From positions 1,426,001 to 1,490,000 of the forward strand of contig CAVOTH010000004.1 in assembly GCA_963699085.1 (NCBI GenBank): a stretch of DNA of 64,000 nucleotides, given 5' to 3'. Shown here piece after piece: positions 35,765 through 45,964 of this stretch (position 1 is the stretch's first letter; the number at the start of each line of letters is the position of its first letter). The notes beneath the pieces were generated by a model. The model ran no database searches, was not told the origin of the DNA, and was given only the letters and a program-made list of their open reading frames with translations. Source of the DNA: Bog-756 sp963699085 (GTDB lineage Bacteria; Actinomycetota; Acidimicrobiia; Acidimicrobiales; RAAP-2). Both the position numbers and the translations under genes were made by a program.

Positions 35765-36102
35765 GGATCGGCTGATTAGTGAGCCGACTCACCACGTCGA
35801 CGCCCGAGAAGCGGCTTCGTCGCCCATATCGGCGCGGCTCACAACTGTCATCGTCTGGCCCCTTCATCGCAATGCACTGCCTGCCCATCAGGTCGTCACC
35901 ACAAACCATTGTGACGCGTCAGCTGCTGCCCATCAGGTCGCTCAGGTCGCTGCTCACGACATCTGAACCACGTAACTTCGACGGGGAACTGCCCTCGGGA
36001 GAGCTTACGGGGGTCGGCGGTACAACCGCAATAGGATCCGGTGCCAATTCCTTCGAATACCGGCGCAGCGCTATGGGACATCTGCGACGAAATACCGCCT
36101 GG
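35765..36102. other. Intergenic region with 15-bp direct repeats upstream of the beta-helix operon
   Basis: No gene is seen. CTGCCCATCAGGTCG occurs at 35881-35895 and again at 35926-35940. Between them lies an imperfect dyad (GTCACC...TTGTGAC, about 35894-35914). This looks like a regulatory region for the operon starting at 35764. Confidence 0.45.
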
Positions 36103-37296
36103 TCAGCTCCGCTTTCGCACTCGCTCGATGGCGTAGGCAAAGGGCCCACAGGCGATGCCGGCCATTTCGAAAAGCAGGTGTGATCGAGGCGTTCCGAGCT
36201 CCACGTCCGAACGCCGATCCTGAGCCAGGTGCCCCGCGCCCCGAACGCTGCCCCGGAGCATTGCCCCCTTGCCCGGCTGCAGGAACTCGCTGCAGGCCAT
36301 GGCCGAGATCCCCTTGCCGTAGCCGAAGACGATCTTGCGCAACTCCCGGGGGTCGACGACATGCAGGTGCCAGACGATCGCCGACGGCTGAAAGCGCAGC
36401 TGATACCCGGCGCGGAGCACCCGCACGAACATCTCCGAGTCCTCACCTCCGCGCGACAGCGAACCGGCCCCGAGGGCCTCGTCGAAGCCGCCGAGACTGA
36501 GCACGATCTTCCGGTCGACGGCGAAATTCGCCCCCGTTCCGAGATCTCCGGTCGAGGTCGGATAGGCATACCGCTCACCATCCCGCTCCATCTGGACGGT
36601 GAGTGGCTCCAACTTGTTGCTCCACTTGTAGATCTTGCGTTCGAAGAGTGCCTGGGTCTCCGTCTCGATCTGGGCCGGCGGAACGATTCCAGTCACGACG
36701 GCCACCGCGTCCCCCGCCGAGAACCCCCGGTGCAGTTCACCTGGCCACAACCGGTCGGCCAGGGCATCGTCGTCGGTGAACGCCACGTAGTCCGTGTCGA
36801 TTTCGGCCAGTGCGCGGTTCCTCGCCCGGGAAAGTCCAGGTCTTGGCTCCACGATCCGCCGTACTGCGTGCCCACGTCGGGCGAACTCCTCGACCACCAG
36901 TGCACAGGCATCTGATTGCGGCGCGTTGTCGACCACGACGACGTTGTAGCGACCCTCTGCCGCGGCGCACACCTGCTCGAGGCAGGACCGGAGCAGGTCC
37001 GGACGTTCACGGGTGCAGATGGCGACCGTCAGGTCACCGTCGGGGAACTCCGGCAACGGCGGGCGTTCGTCCGTGGGCCCACGTCGGGCCAACAGCTTGG
37101 CGATCGCCTCCTCGGGATCCTCATCGGGCTTCAGGATCAGCCAGTCGACGGGCCCCCGGTCGTCGACGACCAGGATCCGGGCCCGGTCGTGCCTGCCACT
37201 CCACGGTTCGACTACTCCGTCAACGGTGATCCCCTCATCACCACAACGGGCGATGCCGACCCACGTCCGATAGCCAAAAGCCGTTGAACCTGGCAT
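36103..37296 (-). CDS. Glycosyltransferase family 2
   Basis: The 397-residue protein has a ~90-residue N-terminal domain of unknown role (ITVDGVVEPWSGRHDRARIL). A GT-A domain follows: LTVAICTRERPDLLRSCLEQ, YNVVVVDNAPQSD, GLSRARNRALAEIDTDYVAF, and TDDDALADRLWP with the DDD metal motif. Then come GTGANFAVDRKIVLSLGGFD and RGGEDSEMFVRVLRAG. This pattern is typical of enzymes that build surface polysaccharides. It lies downstream of the flippase on the same strand, ~150 nt away, consistent with a synthesis-export unit. Confidence 0.85.
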   Translation of the reverse strand: MPGSTAFGYRTWVGIARCGDEGITVDGVVEPWSGRHDRARILVVDDRGPVDWLILKPDEDPEEAIAKLLARRGPTDERPPLPEFPDGDLTVAICTRERPDLLRSCLEQVCAAAEGRYNVVVVDNAPQSDACALVVEEFARRGHAVRRIVEPRPGLSRARNRALAEIDTDYVAFTDDDALADRLWPGELHRGFSAGDAVAVVTGIVPPAQIETETQALFERKIYKWSNKLEPLTVQMERDGERYAYPTSTGDLGTGANFAVDRKIVLSLGGFDEALGAGSLSRGGEDSEMFVRVLRAGYQLRFQPSAIVWHLHVVDPRELRKIVFGYGKGISAMACSEFLQPGKGAMLRGSVRGAGHLAQDRRSDVELGTPRSHLLFEMAGIACGPFAYAIERVRKRS

Positions 37297-37443
37297 CCAG
37301 TCCCAATCCCCGTCGGTTATGACACGTCCCCGTCACCTCAGAGGGTAGCGCTCTGCGATGCGACTCAGGACAGTCGGTCCAACGAAGAAGGCCACCTGTC
37401 CATCCCGCGGCACCGTGGGGTGATGGAGGTGTGCTCCTGCGGC

Positions 37444-39106
37444 TCAATCGGAGGCGGCTGCCTCTCGAGCCTCGTCGGCACCGCTCTTTTGGAGGCGGCG
37501 AAGAATATGGACGCCGGCCGCGGCGGCTAGCGGCGACGCCGGCCAGACGGATCACCAGCCCGGGCCCGTGGGTGGATATCGACCGCGTGGCGAATATGGC
37601 GACGACCGTCACGGCCAGCTGCCCCCAGAGCAGCAGGGGTGGACGCGGCAGACGCAGCAGCCGACGACTGAACGTGGCCATGCCGAGGGCGAGCGCCGCA
37701 TAGGTGATGAGCGTGGCCAGCGCGGAGCCGTTGATCCCGAGGTGGGGCACCATCAGCAGGTTGAGTGCGATGTTGGTGAGGGCCGACACCACGGTCACGA
37801 TGGCCACGATGCCGGATCGGCCCTCGGACAGCATCAGCCGGGAGTGGACGAACGAGGTGCACACCGGGATCGTCGACGTGACCACCAGAATGATCACCGG
37901 GATCAACGTCTCCGTGTGGAAGCTGGCCGGTGCCCAGATGTGCAGGGCGATCGGCCCGCCGAGGGCGATGCCGAGGGTCACCGGTACCAGGAGCCGGTAG
38001 AGGCCGTCACGACTGTGGGCGAGGACAGCGGCCCGGGCGTGGGCGTCTTTGATGGCGAAGATCCGTGGCAGCCAGGCGAGATTCAGGAACGTCAGCATGC
38101 TGATGCCGACGGCGCCGAGCGTATAGGCGACCTGGTAGCGCCCGGTAGATGCAGGACCCAGGTCGCGCAGGATGATGAACCTGTCTGATGCCGACAGCAC
38201 GAACGTCGAGATCTGGAGCGGGACGATTGGAATCGAGAACCGGAGTGTGGTGTGCACCGTCCCGAGATCGAAGACACCCCGCCAGTGCGGGGTGATCGTC
38301 GACAGCGACAGGATGACGGCGGCGATCTGCACGATGATCGCCACGGTGAGGACCTCGGTGGCCAGGCGGTTGTGGAAGAAGGCGTAGATCGTGCCGATCC
38401 CGATCCCGACGATCGACTGCATGAGGCATACGGTGGCGAAGACCATGAGGCGTTCGTTGCACCGGAGGACGGCCAGGCAGATCCAGGTCATGGCGAAGAA
38501 CCCCGACCAGATGGTGGTGAGGCGGGTGGAAAGCGGGAAGTCACCGAAGCCGAGGTGAGGACTCCACAACGGTCCGGTCAGATAGACGAGTGTGGTGATG
38601 GCGAAGACGATCACCAGTGACGCGGCCAGGAGATTGCGACTCCGCCGCTCCCCGTCCTCCTGGCTGAACAGTCGTTGAATCCCGATGTTCAGACCCAAGT
38701 TGGCTGTGTAGTAGAGGACATAGAGCAGGGCCAGATCGGCGGCGAAGATCCCGTACTGGTGGAGGCCGAGGACCCGGGTCATGATCGGCGTGACCAGCAC
38801 CCCCGCCAACAGGTTCAGCGACGAGGCCACCATGTAGAGCGAGTCCCGGCCGAACATCGTTCCGACCGTGGCGCCGACCGAGTGGGTGTCCGAAATCGGG
38901 TTGGCACGCGACGGCGAGTGGGCATGCGGACGCGAGGCCGAAGGCGAGTAGGCGTTCGCTGCGGGCACCTCCCGAACGTCCAGACCCATGGCCGCGGGGT
39001 CGTCGGCCACCCAGTCGGGCAGGAAGGCCGGGGCGTCGGTGACGTCCGGTTCCCTTTCCGGACCAGGATCCGACTCAGCCGGATGATCGGTCACGATGCC
39101 CCACAC
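37444..39106 (-). CDS. Polysaccharide flippase (Wzx/MATE-like), probable frameshift near end
   Basis: The protein has an ~85-residue hydrophilic N-terminus, then 12-14 membrane segments in the polysaccharide-flippase pattern. It begins DSLYMVASSLNLLAGVLVTP, IMTRVLGLHQYGIFAADLAL and includes SIPIVPLQISTFVLSASDRF, IILRDLGPASTGRYQVAY. Such proteins move lipid-linked glycans across the inner membrane. In the current frame an Arg/Pro-rich tail runs to 37238. One base change near 37530 gives a natural ending (HILRRLQKSGADEAREAAAS) with a TGA at 37444-37446, which I prefer. It sits beside GT2 and GH genes. Confidence 0.83.
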
Positions 39107-39157
39107 CTGATCGTCGCCGGTTGCGCTGCGTCCATTCCATCCCCTGATCCCACCCGG

Positions 39158-40402
39158 TCACCTGGTGATCGGAGTGGCGTTCGCCTGGAACCACCCGAGC
39201 AGGTCGGCACCCGGGCCAGCGGTGTTGGTCGCCAGGTCGGCGGAGCAGTCGAACCTGATCACGCCGTCGAACGATGTGGGGTGCTCGAGGTTGTTACCCA
39301 CCACGCCGATCCCGGGATCGAGGGAGTAGAAGATGAGGCCGAGGTGATCGGCCTGCAGGAAGGCCAGCAGCCGGGGGAACAGCTGCGGGGACCGGGGATT
39401 GCAGGCCGACGACCCGGGATAATCCTGAAACCCTTCCATCATCAGGGGGTAGGTCGCCGACAGCGTCCCCCAATTGGTCGTCCACAGGCGCTCCGTGTCG
39501 TCGGCGTAGGGGAAGCTGGCTCCGCGACCCATGTCCGGTTCGATGCCATAGGTGATGTTCTGACCCGTCAACGTGTGCTGCGGCAGGCCCGACAGGTCAT
39601 GGTCGGACTGGTTCCCCTCCGCCACGATGACGTTGGAGGCACCTGCGGCGCGGATCGTATCGACCAGTTGCTGCATCCCCACGAACGTTGTGGGCGTGCT
39701 GTCGCCGGTAAGCGTGACCGATCCTCCTTTCTGCCAAATGTTCCACATCCCCGCTTCGGACCACTCAGGCCAGTGCTTGGCATTCAGTCGGGGCTCGTTG
39801 AAGAGATCGAACATCACGTTCGGATTGGAAGCGTAGTGCCGGGCGACAGCGGACCAGAAGCTGACGGCGTGGGAGTCGGGCATGATCGAGCCGTCGTATC
39901 GCTCGGTCTGGAGCGTGATGATCGACACGAGGTGGAGGCTGCCGGCCAGTGCGACCTCACTGTCGAGCTGCCCCAGGAACGCCTGGTTGATGGTCGTACT
40001 CGAGCCCACGAACAGGTTCTGCCACGCCACCTGGATCCGGATGGTATTGGCGTGCCAGAAGGTGGCGGCAGCACGGATCCGGTCCGCATCGGTGTTCGGA
40101 TCGGCCGAGGACGGCCGGTTACAGCTGGGGTCGGGGCTGGAGAGGCACCAGACGACGAACCCGTACGGGATGTACTGGGTACCCGATGAGTCCAGCACCT
40201 GGTTGCCGACGACGCGCAGTGCCCCCGGCGGCGGTGTCACCGGGACCGGCGTCGCCGGAGGAGCCGTCACCGGAGTGGTGAGCGACTTGTGACCTGTCGA
40301 CGTGAGCAGCCATACCCCGATCCCGATGACCGCCAGCACGACGACGAGGAGTACCCATCGCCGAGGGCCCATACGAGGGTCCCGTGCAGGCCGGTTGGGC
40401 AT
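39158..40402 (-). CDS. Exported GH5-like cellulase family protein
   Basis: The start at 40402 gives 414 residues: a basic n-region, a membrane segment (WVLLVVVLAVIGIGVWLLTS), a Pro/Thr linker, then a TIM barrel. It has FWHANTIRIQVAWQNLFVG, HLVSIITLQTERYD, and NPNVMFDLFNEPRLNAKHWP, where the Asn-Glu-Pro triplet is the clan A acid/base signature. Then comes YPLMMEGFQDYPG with a possible nucleophile Glu. It resembles GH5 endoglycanases anchored outside the membrane. It lies 51 bp downstream of the flippase start, on the same strand, and may trim or release the exported polysaccharide. Confidence 0.8.
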   Translation of the reverse strand: MPNRPARDPRMGPRRWVLLVVVLAVIGIGVWLLTSTGHKSLTTPVTAPPATPVPVTPPPGALRVVGNQVLDSSGTQYIPYGFVVWCLSSPDPSCNRPSSADPNTDADRIRAAATFWHANTIRIQVAWQNLFVGSSTTINQAFLGQLDSEVALAGSLHLVSIITLQTERYDGSIMPDSHAVSFWSAVARHYASNPNVMFDLFNEPRLNAKHWPEWSEAGMWNIWQKGGSVTLTGDSTPTTFVGMQQLVDTIRAAGASNVIVAEGNQSDHDLSGLPQHTLTGQNITYGIEPDMGRGASFPYADDTERLWTTNWGTLSATYPLMMEGFQDYPGSSACNPRSPQLFPRLLAFLQADHLGLIFYSLDPGIGVVGNNLEHPTSFDGVIRFDCSADLATNTAGPGADLLGWFQANATPITR

Positions 40403-40549
40403 CACGGCAGAGTAACAGTCCCCTTTGGAAGCACTGACGCGGCTGGACCCCATAATCCAGCCTGCCAGGCAGGGCGTCGGACGATCGCTTCGACGGACCT
40501 CACGGTGGGTGGCCGACCGGCCGCTGAGGCGGGACCGTAAGGTGGTCGG

Positions 40550-41086
40550 ATGTTCGTGACCAATCACGTGCTGGCCGGCGCAATCATCGGCAATCGGTAC
40601 TCCGACCGGCCGTTCACGGCGTTCGTGGTCGGGATCGGATCCCACCTGGCGATGGACGCGGTTCCCCACTGGGGATGTGACGTCATCGCCCCCGGCGGAC
40701 CGGAGCGCTTCTTCCGCATCGCCCGCCGCGACGGCCTACTCGGGCTCGCCGTGATGGGCGGTGTACTACTGATGACCGACCGCAAGCGTCGCTTCGCCAC
40801 CGCGGCCGCAATGGCCGGGTCGGTGCTCCTCGATCTCGACAAGCCGGCCGAGCACTTCTTGCGGGTCAATCCATTTCCGGATGCCATCCAGAGGATCCAT
40901 GGCGGGATCCAACGCGAGACGCGCCATGGCATGGCGGTGGAGGTGGCGACCGGTGCACTGCTGGCTGTCATCGATGCCCGGTCGGTGCTGGGTGTTCGAC
41001 GGGCGAACCGGATGCGCCCGAAAAGCCGCGAACTGTCAATGCAATGTTCATCTGCCGGACAATCCCAGGCAACATTGGTGTCGTAG
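40550..41086 (+). CDS. Membrane protein with HxxxDxxPH motif (hydrolase-like, DUF457-like)
   Basis: The 178-residue protein starts MFVTNHVLAGAIIGNRYSDR and has GIGSHLAMDAVPHWGCDV, the His/Asp pattern of small membrane proteins related to metal-dependent hydrolases. A membrane segment (GLAVMGGVLLMTDRK) and a conserved LDLDKPAEHFLRVNPFP follow. These proteins are common in actinobacteria and have no firm function. It is divergent from the GH5-like gene and upstream of the second GT2. Confidence 0.65.
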   Translation: MFVTNHVLAGAIIGNRYSDRPFTAFVVGIGSHLAMDAVPHWGCDVIAPGGPERFFRIARRDGLLGLAVMGGVLLMTDRKRRFATAAAMAGSVLLDLDKPAEHFLRVNPFPDAIQRIHGGIQRETRHGMAVEVATGALLAVIDARSVLGVRRANRMRPKSRELSMQCSSAGQSQATLVS

Positions 41087-41240
41087 GTTCGTTCCAAGGG
41101 ACGTGCATCGGGGGTACCCGCTCATCCGATGCCCCCAGATCGCAACTGAATAACGGCCCACGCACCGATTCAGGGTGTGCATTTTGTCGGCGCTCACCCC
41201 GGGTGCCGACAGCCGCGGGCGACGAGAGAAGAGGTGGACG

Positions 41241-42099
41241 ATGGCTGCCGGGACCGACAGGGAACCACTCATCGATCTCTCCTCCAGGCGGCCGGAACCG
41301 ACCGTCAGCGTGGTCATCCCCGCAAAAAACGAGGCTCTCAACCTTCCTCAGGTACTGACCAGGATCCCGGTCGGCGTGGACGAGGTGATCCTGGTCGACG
41401 GCGATTCGGTCGACGACACTGTGGCCGTCGCCCGCGCCCTCCTACCCGGGAATCGTTGTCATCGGCCAGACCCGGAGGGGAAAAGGGAATGCGCTTGCTT
41501 GCGGATTCGCCGCCGCCACCAGTGAGGTGATCGTGATGCTCGACGCCGACGGTTCCACCGACCCGGCCGAGATCCCCCGATTCGTCGCCGCACTCACCGG
41601 GGGCGCCGACTTCGCCAAGGGTTCGAGGTTCATGCCCGGAGCCGGCAGCAGTGACATCAGCCGGCTCCGCCAGATGGGCAACTTCTGGCTCAATCGGATC
41701 GTCAATCTGCTCTACGGGACCCGTTATACCGATCTCTGCTACGGGTATAACGCATTCCGTCACGACTGCCTGGACGTCATGGGACTCGACCCGGGACGAC
41801 CCGGTGACGTCAACTCCGAATCGATGCTTTGGGGTGACGGATTCGAGGTGGAGACGCTCATCAACGTCCGAATCGCCAAGGCCGGGTTGCGGGTGGCAGA
41901 AGTCCCCAGCTTCGAGCGCAGCCGCCTCAGTGGTGCGAGCAACCTCCACGCCTTCTCCGACGGACTGCGGGTGCTGCGCACGATCCATGCCGAGCGCAAG
42001 CAGCGAGGTCAGCCGGTCGCCGCACTGCCGGCGCGGGAGGGGGATCCTGGCCCGGCGTCGTGGGCGGATCTGTCGACGATGGTCGAGGAGGCAGGCTGA
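41241..42099 (+). CDS. Glycosyltransferase family 2, paralogue of 7887 gene, one frameshift
   Basis: The ATG at 41241 has GAGGTGG upstream. The product (~285 aa) matches the GT2 at 7887-8855 along most of its length: SVVIPAKNEALNLPQVL, EVILVDGDSVDDTVAVA, then in another frame VVIGQTRRGKGNALACGFAA, MLDADGSTDPAEIPRF, GSRFMPGAGSSDISRL and DLCYGYNAFRHDCL. Alignment with the intact copy points to one extra C near 41441 (CTCCTAC for CTCTAC). It is probably a functional gene with a sequence error, but a recent pseudogene cannot be excluded. Confidence 0.82.
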
Positions 42100-42282
42100 G
42101 GTAGCGGGGACACCTGAGCGACATCGGTGGGTGTGGGGTCGATGGTCGGCCCGGTGGGCGGAGCGGGTAGAACGGTCCCGGCGGCCCGCGAGGCCAGCCG
42201 GAGGTCCACCCGCGCGTGGGCCATCGGATAACACCGTTCGACCATCTGTAAGCCCGCCATCTGCCATCCCCCGGAGGAGCCC

Positions 42283-43189
42283 ATGCCTGAATCCACCTCA
42301 GCCGCCCGCAGTCCCAAGCCTGTCCGTTCGAGCGGCACGTTCAGCCTGGGCGGTGGCGCGCCCGGTGCCACCTCCGTCCATCGCCTCGGTTACGGCGCAA
42401 TGCAGATCACCGGAAGCGGGGTCTGGGGCGAGCCGGCCGATCGCGACGAGTGCATCCGGGTTCTGCGGCGAGCTGTCGATATGGGGGTCGATCTCATCGA
42501 CACGGCCGACTCCTACGGTCCCGAGGTGAGCGAGCGTCTCATTTTCGAGGCCCTGCACCCTTACCCTGACGGCCTGGTCATCGCCACGAAGGCCGGACTG
42601 ACCCGACAGGGCCCCGGCCAGTGGCTCCCGGTTGGCCGGCCCGAATACCTCCGTCAGCAGTGCGAGCTCAGCCTGCGCAGACTCGGCCTCGAACGGATCG
42701 AGCTGTTCCAGCTGCACCGGATCGACCCCCTGGTGCCGGCCGACGAACAGTTCGGGCTCCTGCGCGACCTGGTGACCGAGGGCAAGGTGGCCCACGTGGG
42801 TCTCTCCCAGGTCACGGTGGCCGAGCTGGAGGCAGCCCGAGCCGTCGTGGCCGTCGTGTCCGTCCAGAACCTCTTCAATCTGACCAACCGATCATCTGCC
42901 GATGTGCTCGCCCACTGTGAGGCCGAGGGGATCGGATTCATCCCCTGGTTTCCGGTGGCCTCGGGCGGACTGATCCGGCCTGGACACCCCGATGGGCTCC
43001 GTGGTGGCAGAGACCGGGGCCACCCCGACCCAGGTGGCGCTGGCCTGGCTGCTCCACCATTCGCCGGTGATGCTGCCGATCCCGGGGACCAAGTCGGTGG
43101 ACCACGTGGAGGAGAACTGCGAGGCGGCCACGCTGCAGCTCACCGACGCCCAGGTATCGACGCTCGACGCCGTCCACGCCGCAGCCTGA
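42283..43189 (+). CDS. Aldo/keto reductase, one frameshift
   Basis: The ATG at 42283 has GGAGGAG upstream. The protein (~301 aa) shows the AKR pattern: LGYGAMQITG, DMGVDLIDTADSYGPEVSER (catalytic Asp and Tyr), LVIATKAGL (catalytic Lys), IELFQLHRIDPLVP (catalytic His), GFIPWFPVASGGLIRP. In another frame follow VAETGATPTQVALAWLLHH and IPGTKSVDHVEEN. One extra C in the CCCC run at 42987-42990 explains the break. It should be an NADPH-dependent oxidoreductase of unknown substrate. Confidence 0.82.
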
Positions 43190-43252
43190 GCTGCAGCCCC
43201 TCGAGCCGCTCCTTCCCAAACGGATTACATCAGCGCCGCAGCGGCGCCGTTG

Positions 43253-44479
43253 TCACCGAGCGGCGAACACCACCGGTGCGGCCTTCACCCCGGCGATGAC
43301 CGGCGACGCCGTCCGGACCACCGGTCCAGCCGGCTCGACGGAGGCGAACCGGGCCAACAGCTCCTCCAGGAGTATTCGCCCCTCGACCCGGGCCAGGACC
43401 GCTCCGATGCAGAAGTGTGCGCCGAATCCGAACGCGACGTGGGGATTCGGGTCTCGGGCGGAATCGAACACCGCCGCCGTCGAGCCGAATACGGACTCGT
43501 CACGGTTGGCCGAGGCGTAGAGCATGAGCACCGGATCGCCGGCACCGAGCTGTCGACCGCCGAGTTCAACCTCACGGGTGGTCGTCCGCATGAAGCCGAC
43601 CACCGGTGTCGTCCACCGGAGCATCTCCTCCACGGCCAGTGGCAAGGCCCGGGGGACGCCGGCGTCGGCACGGGCGATCAACCCCTGCCATTCGCCGGGG
43701 ACGCCGGCGAAGCCGATCAGACCGCCCGACATCATGTTGCGGGTCGTCTCATTGCCGGCCACCAGCAACTGCACCAGGAACATCCCGAGCTCGGCATCGG
43801 TGAGCCGGTCGCCGTCGACTTGGGCCGCCCCGAGTTCGGAGATGATGTCGTCCCTCGGTGCGGACCGCCGGTCGGCGGCGGCCTCGAGTAGATAGGTCAC
43901 CATCTCCCCACTCAGCGCCGCCCGTTCCTCCTCGGGCCAGTCGGTAGCGCCGGGAATGACCGCCTCGGACCATCGGAAGAAGCGAGGCCACTCGTCCTCG
44001 GGCACGCCCAAGAGGTCGCTGATCACCTGGAGCGGAAGCGGTACCGCCAGGTCGGCGACTACGTCCACGGGCACGCCGGGCTCGATCTGGTCCACCAGGG
44101 CGCGGGCCCGCTGGCGGATGCCGTCTTCCAGAGCGCGCATGTACGAGGGGCGGAATCCAGGCTGGACCAGGTCCCGGTATCGGGTGTGGTCCGGCGGATC
44201 GGTGTGCATCATGGTCGGAGGCGTCGGGTACGAGGAACCGATCTCGAAGGTCATGATGCCCTTGGACGAACAGAACGTCCCCGGGTCCCGGGAAACCGCC
44301 ACCACGTCGGCGTGTCTGCTGACCAGCCACAGGCCGAGGGTGTCGTTACGGGCTACCGGTGCCTCGGACCGGAGGCGGGCATAGAGGGGATACGGGTCGC
44401 CGGCGTAGAAGTCGGGTTCGAGGAGCGGCGCGGTCAGTGCGGTCTCGTCGATGACGTCGTCCACCTCAAGACCGGTCAT
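43253..44479 (-). CDS. Cytochrome P450
   Basis: The start at 44479 has GGAGG upstream and gives 408 residues. Visible P450 features are TDPPDHTRYRDLVQPGFRPS, the I-helix LLVAGNETTRNMMSGG (oxygen-binding Thr), the ExxR helix in VEEMLRWTTP, and FGFGAHFCIGAVLARVEGRI, the heme-binding loop with the axial Cys. It is intact although it lies in a stretch with several broken genes. It should be a soluble class I P450 needing separate ferredoxin and reductase partners, which are not nearby. Substrate unknown. Confidence 0.92.
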   Translation of the reverse strand: MTGLEVDDVIDETALTAPLLEPDFYAGDPYPLYARLRSEAPVARNDTLGLWLVSRHADVVAVSRDPGTFCSSKGIMTFEIGSSYPTPPTMMHTDPPDHTRYRDLVQPGFRPSYMRALEDGIRQRARALVDQIEPGVPVDVVADLAVPLPLQVISDLLGVPEDEWPRFFRWSEAVIPGATDWPEEERAALSGEMVTYLLEAAADRRSAPRDDIISELGAAQVDGDRLTDAELGMFLVQLLVAGNETTRNMMSGGLIGFAGVPGEWQGLIARADAGVPRALPLAVEEMLRWTTPVVGFMRTTTREVELGGRQLGAGDPVLMLYASANRDESVFGSTAAVFDSARDPNPHVAFGFGAHFCIGAVLARVEGRILLEELLARFASVEPAGPVVRTASPVIAGVKAAPVVFAAR

Positions 44480-44552
44480 TTCAGGATCCCTCCCCTGTGC
44501 TCGCTCAGCCGAACCCGATCGCCCGGACCTCGCCGGTCGGAGCCGGCGATCG

Positions 44553-45104
44553 TCAGTAAGGCCCGATGCGCTGATCGGGGCTGGCATCGACCACGACGTG
44601 GCCGTCGGTGGCCACATACGACGTCCATTCCGTCCCGGACCACCACCGGTAGTGGTACCGACCGCTGGGATCGGCCTGCCAGGACGGCGGGGCCAGGTCG
44701 GCCCCATTCGATGTCGGCGTGGTCGACGATGGCGGAGCTGGGGGCGGATCGGGCGGCCCGGGCACCGGGCGCACGCTCCCATCGGCCGGGCGCGGGTAGG
44801 CCGGAAAATCTTCCGACGTGACGCGCTGCGCCTGCATACCGGACACGGGGAGGCCGTAGGCGTCGGCGGTGGCCATGGGAGCCTGGGCAGCTCGGCGGAC
44901 CTCCGCACGATGGGCGAACAAAAAGAGGATGAGGCCGATCACCCAGCTCAGGAACCAGATCACCGCCCAGACGACTGACGGCATGCCCCACGGAGTGCGG
45001 CCCAGGCGTCGGCGATCGCCCTCCGACAGGATGTACCCGATCACCGCTGCGACCACGCCGATGGCGAAGGCGGCCCACAGCTCGGGTCCATGAAGGGTCA
45101 GCAC
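44553..45104 (-). CDS. Membrane protein with C-terminal DUF2510 segment
   Basis: The 183-residue protein has two or three N-terminal membrane segments (AAFAIGVVAAVIGYILS, VVWAVIWFLSWVIGLILFLF), a Pro-rich linker and a C-terminal WQADPSGRYHYRWWSGTEWT motif, the Trp-rich DUF2510 element common in actinobacterial membrane proteins. The function of DUF2510 is not established. It lies 73 nt upstream of the P450 gene on the same strand. Confidence 0.75.
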   Translation of the reverse strand: MLTLHGPELWAAFAIGVVAAVIGYILSEGDRRRLGRTPWGMPSVVWAVIWFLSWVIGLILFLFAHRAEVRRAAQAPMATADAYGLPVSGMQAQRVTSEDFPAYPRPADGSVRPVPGPPDPPPAPPSSTTPTSNGADLAPPSWQADPSGRYHYRWWSGTEWTSYVATDGHVVVDASPDQRIGPY

Positions 45105-45273
45105 GTAGCCAGCCTACGCCCACCGGAAGACCGCCCCTGCCCCGTTCGTCCCCGGCCTGACTACGCCGGGACACCCCCCATCTCCCGGGCCGACGGCCGG
45201 GCACCGCCCACCGATCGATTGCGCCACTGAGATGGTCCTCCCATCGCCCGCCGGATCGGGGGAGGATGGAGGT

Positions 45274-45957
45274 GTGACGACAACCCAGGATCCCACCTCG
45301 CCAGCCACCGCCGACGTGCTCCGGCCGGGTCACTCCAGACGCCGGGCCGGCATCGCCCCTCTGTTGGCGCTGGGCGTGGTCGCCTTGGCCCTGGCCGCCT
45401 GCGGCAACTCGAACTCCTCGTCGACCACCACGACGAACGCGCCCACCTCGACCACCAGCAGCAGTGGCAGCACCGGAGGCTCGGGCTCCACGTCCTCCAC
45501 CACCTCGAGCACGGCCCCGGGGATCGCCGAGTGCGTGACCGGCTCGCTCGCCCTCTCCCTCGGCCCACCCAACGGGACGGCCGGCGCCACCCACTACAAC
45601 CTCACCTTCCACAACACGGGGACGTCCGCATGCACGATGTACGGCTATCCCGGCGTGTCGTTCCTCGATTCGAGCGGCAACCAGATCGGCGCCGCCGCCC
45701 AACAACAGGGCGGCACACTGGCCACGGTGACGGTGGGAGCAGGCGGCGACGCCTATGCGTCGATCGCCGTCACCGACCCGGGCATCCCGCCCTGCTCCGG
45801 GCAGGGAACCGCCGCCCAGGTCCGGGTCTACCCACCGGGGGAGACAGAATCCGCCCAGGTTGCCGCCCCGCCGGACATGTCGGTCTGCACGTCGCCCAAT
45901 ACCTCGGCCTACACGTCGTCATTCGTGACCCCGGTGTCGGCCGCCGCCATAGGATGA
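45274..45957 (+). CDS. DUF4232-type lipoprotein
   Basis: The GTG start at 45274 follows GGAGG. The 227-residue protein has a lipoprotein signal (LLALGVVALALAAC), a ~60-residue Ser/Thr/Gly linker, and a beta-sandwich domain: THYNLTFHNTGTSACTMYGY, PGVSFLDSSGNQIGA, and VYPPGETESAQV with a Cys pair. This matches the DUF4232 domain of actinobacterial secreted proteins. Its role is unknown; it may bind cell-wall material or small molecules. Confidence 0.8.
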   Translation: MTTTQDPTSPATADVLRPGHSRRRAGIAPLLALGVVALALAACGNSNSSSTTTTNAPTSTTSSSGSTGGSGSTSSTTSSTAPGIAECVTGSLALSLGPPNGTAGATHYNLTFHNTGTSACTMYGYPGVSFLDSSGNQIGAAAQQQGGTLATVTVGAGGDAYASIAVTDPGIPPCSGQGTAAQVRVYPPGETESAQVAAPPDMSVCTSPNTSAYTSSFVTPVSAAAIG

Positions 45958-45964
45958 GAATGCC

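Noticed and set aside
37238..37443. C-terminal extension of the flippase
   Set aside because: The Arg/Pro-rich tail lacks family features and overlaps the next gene's start. A one-base shift gives a natural ending at 37444.
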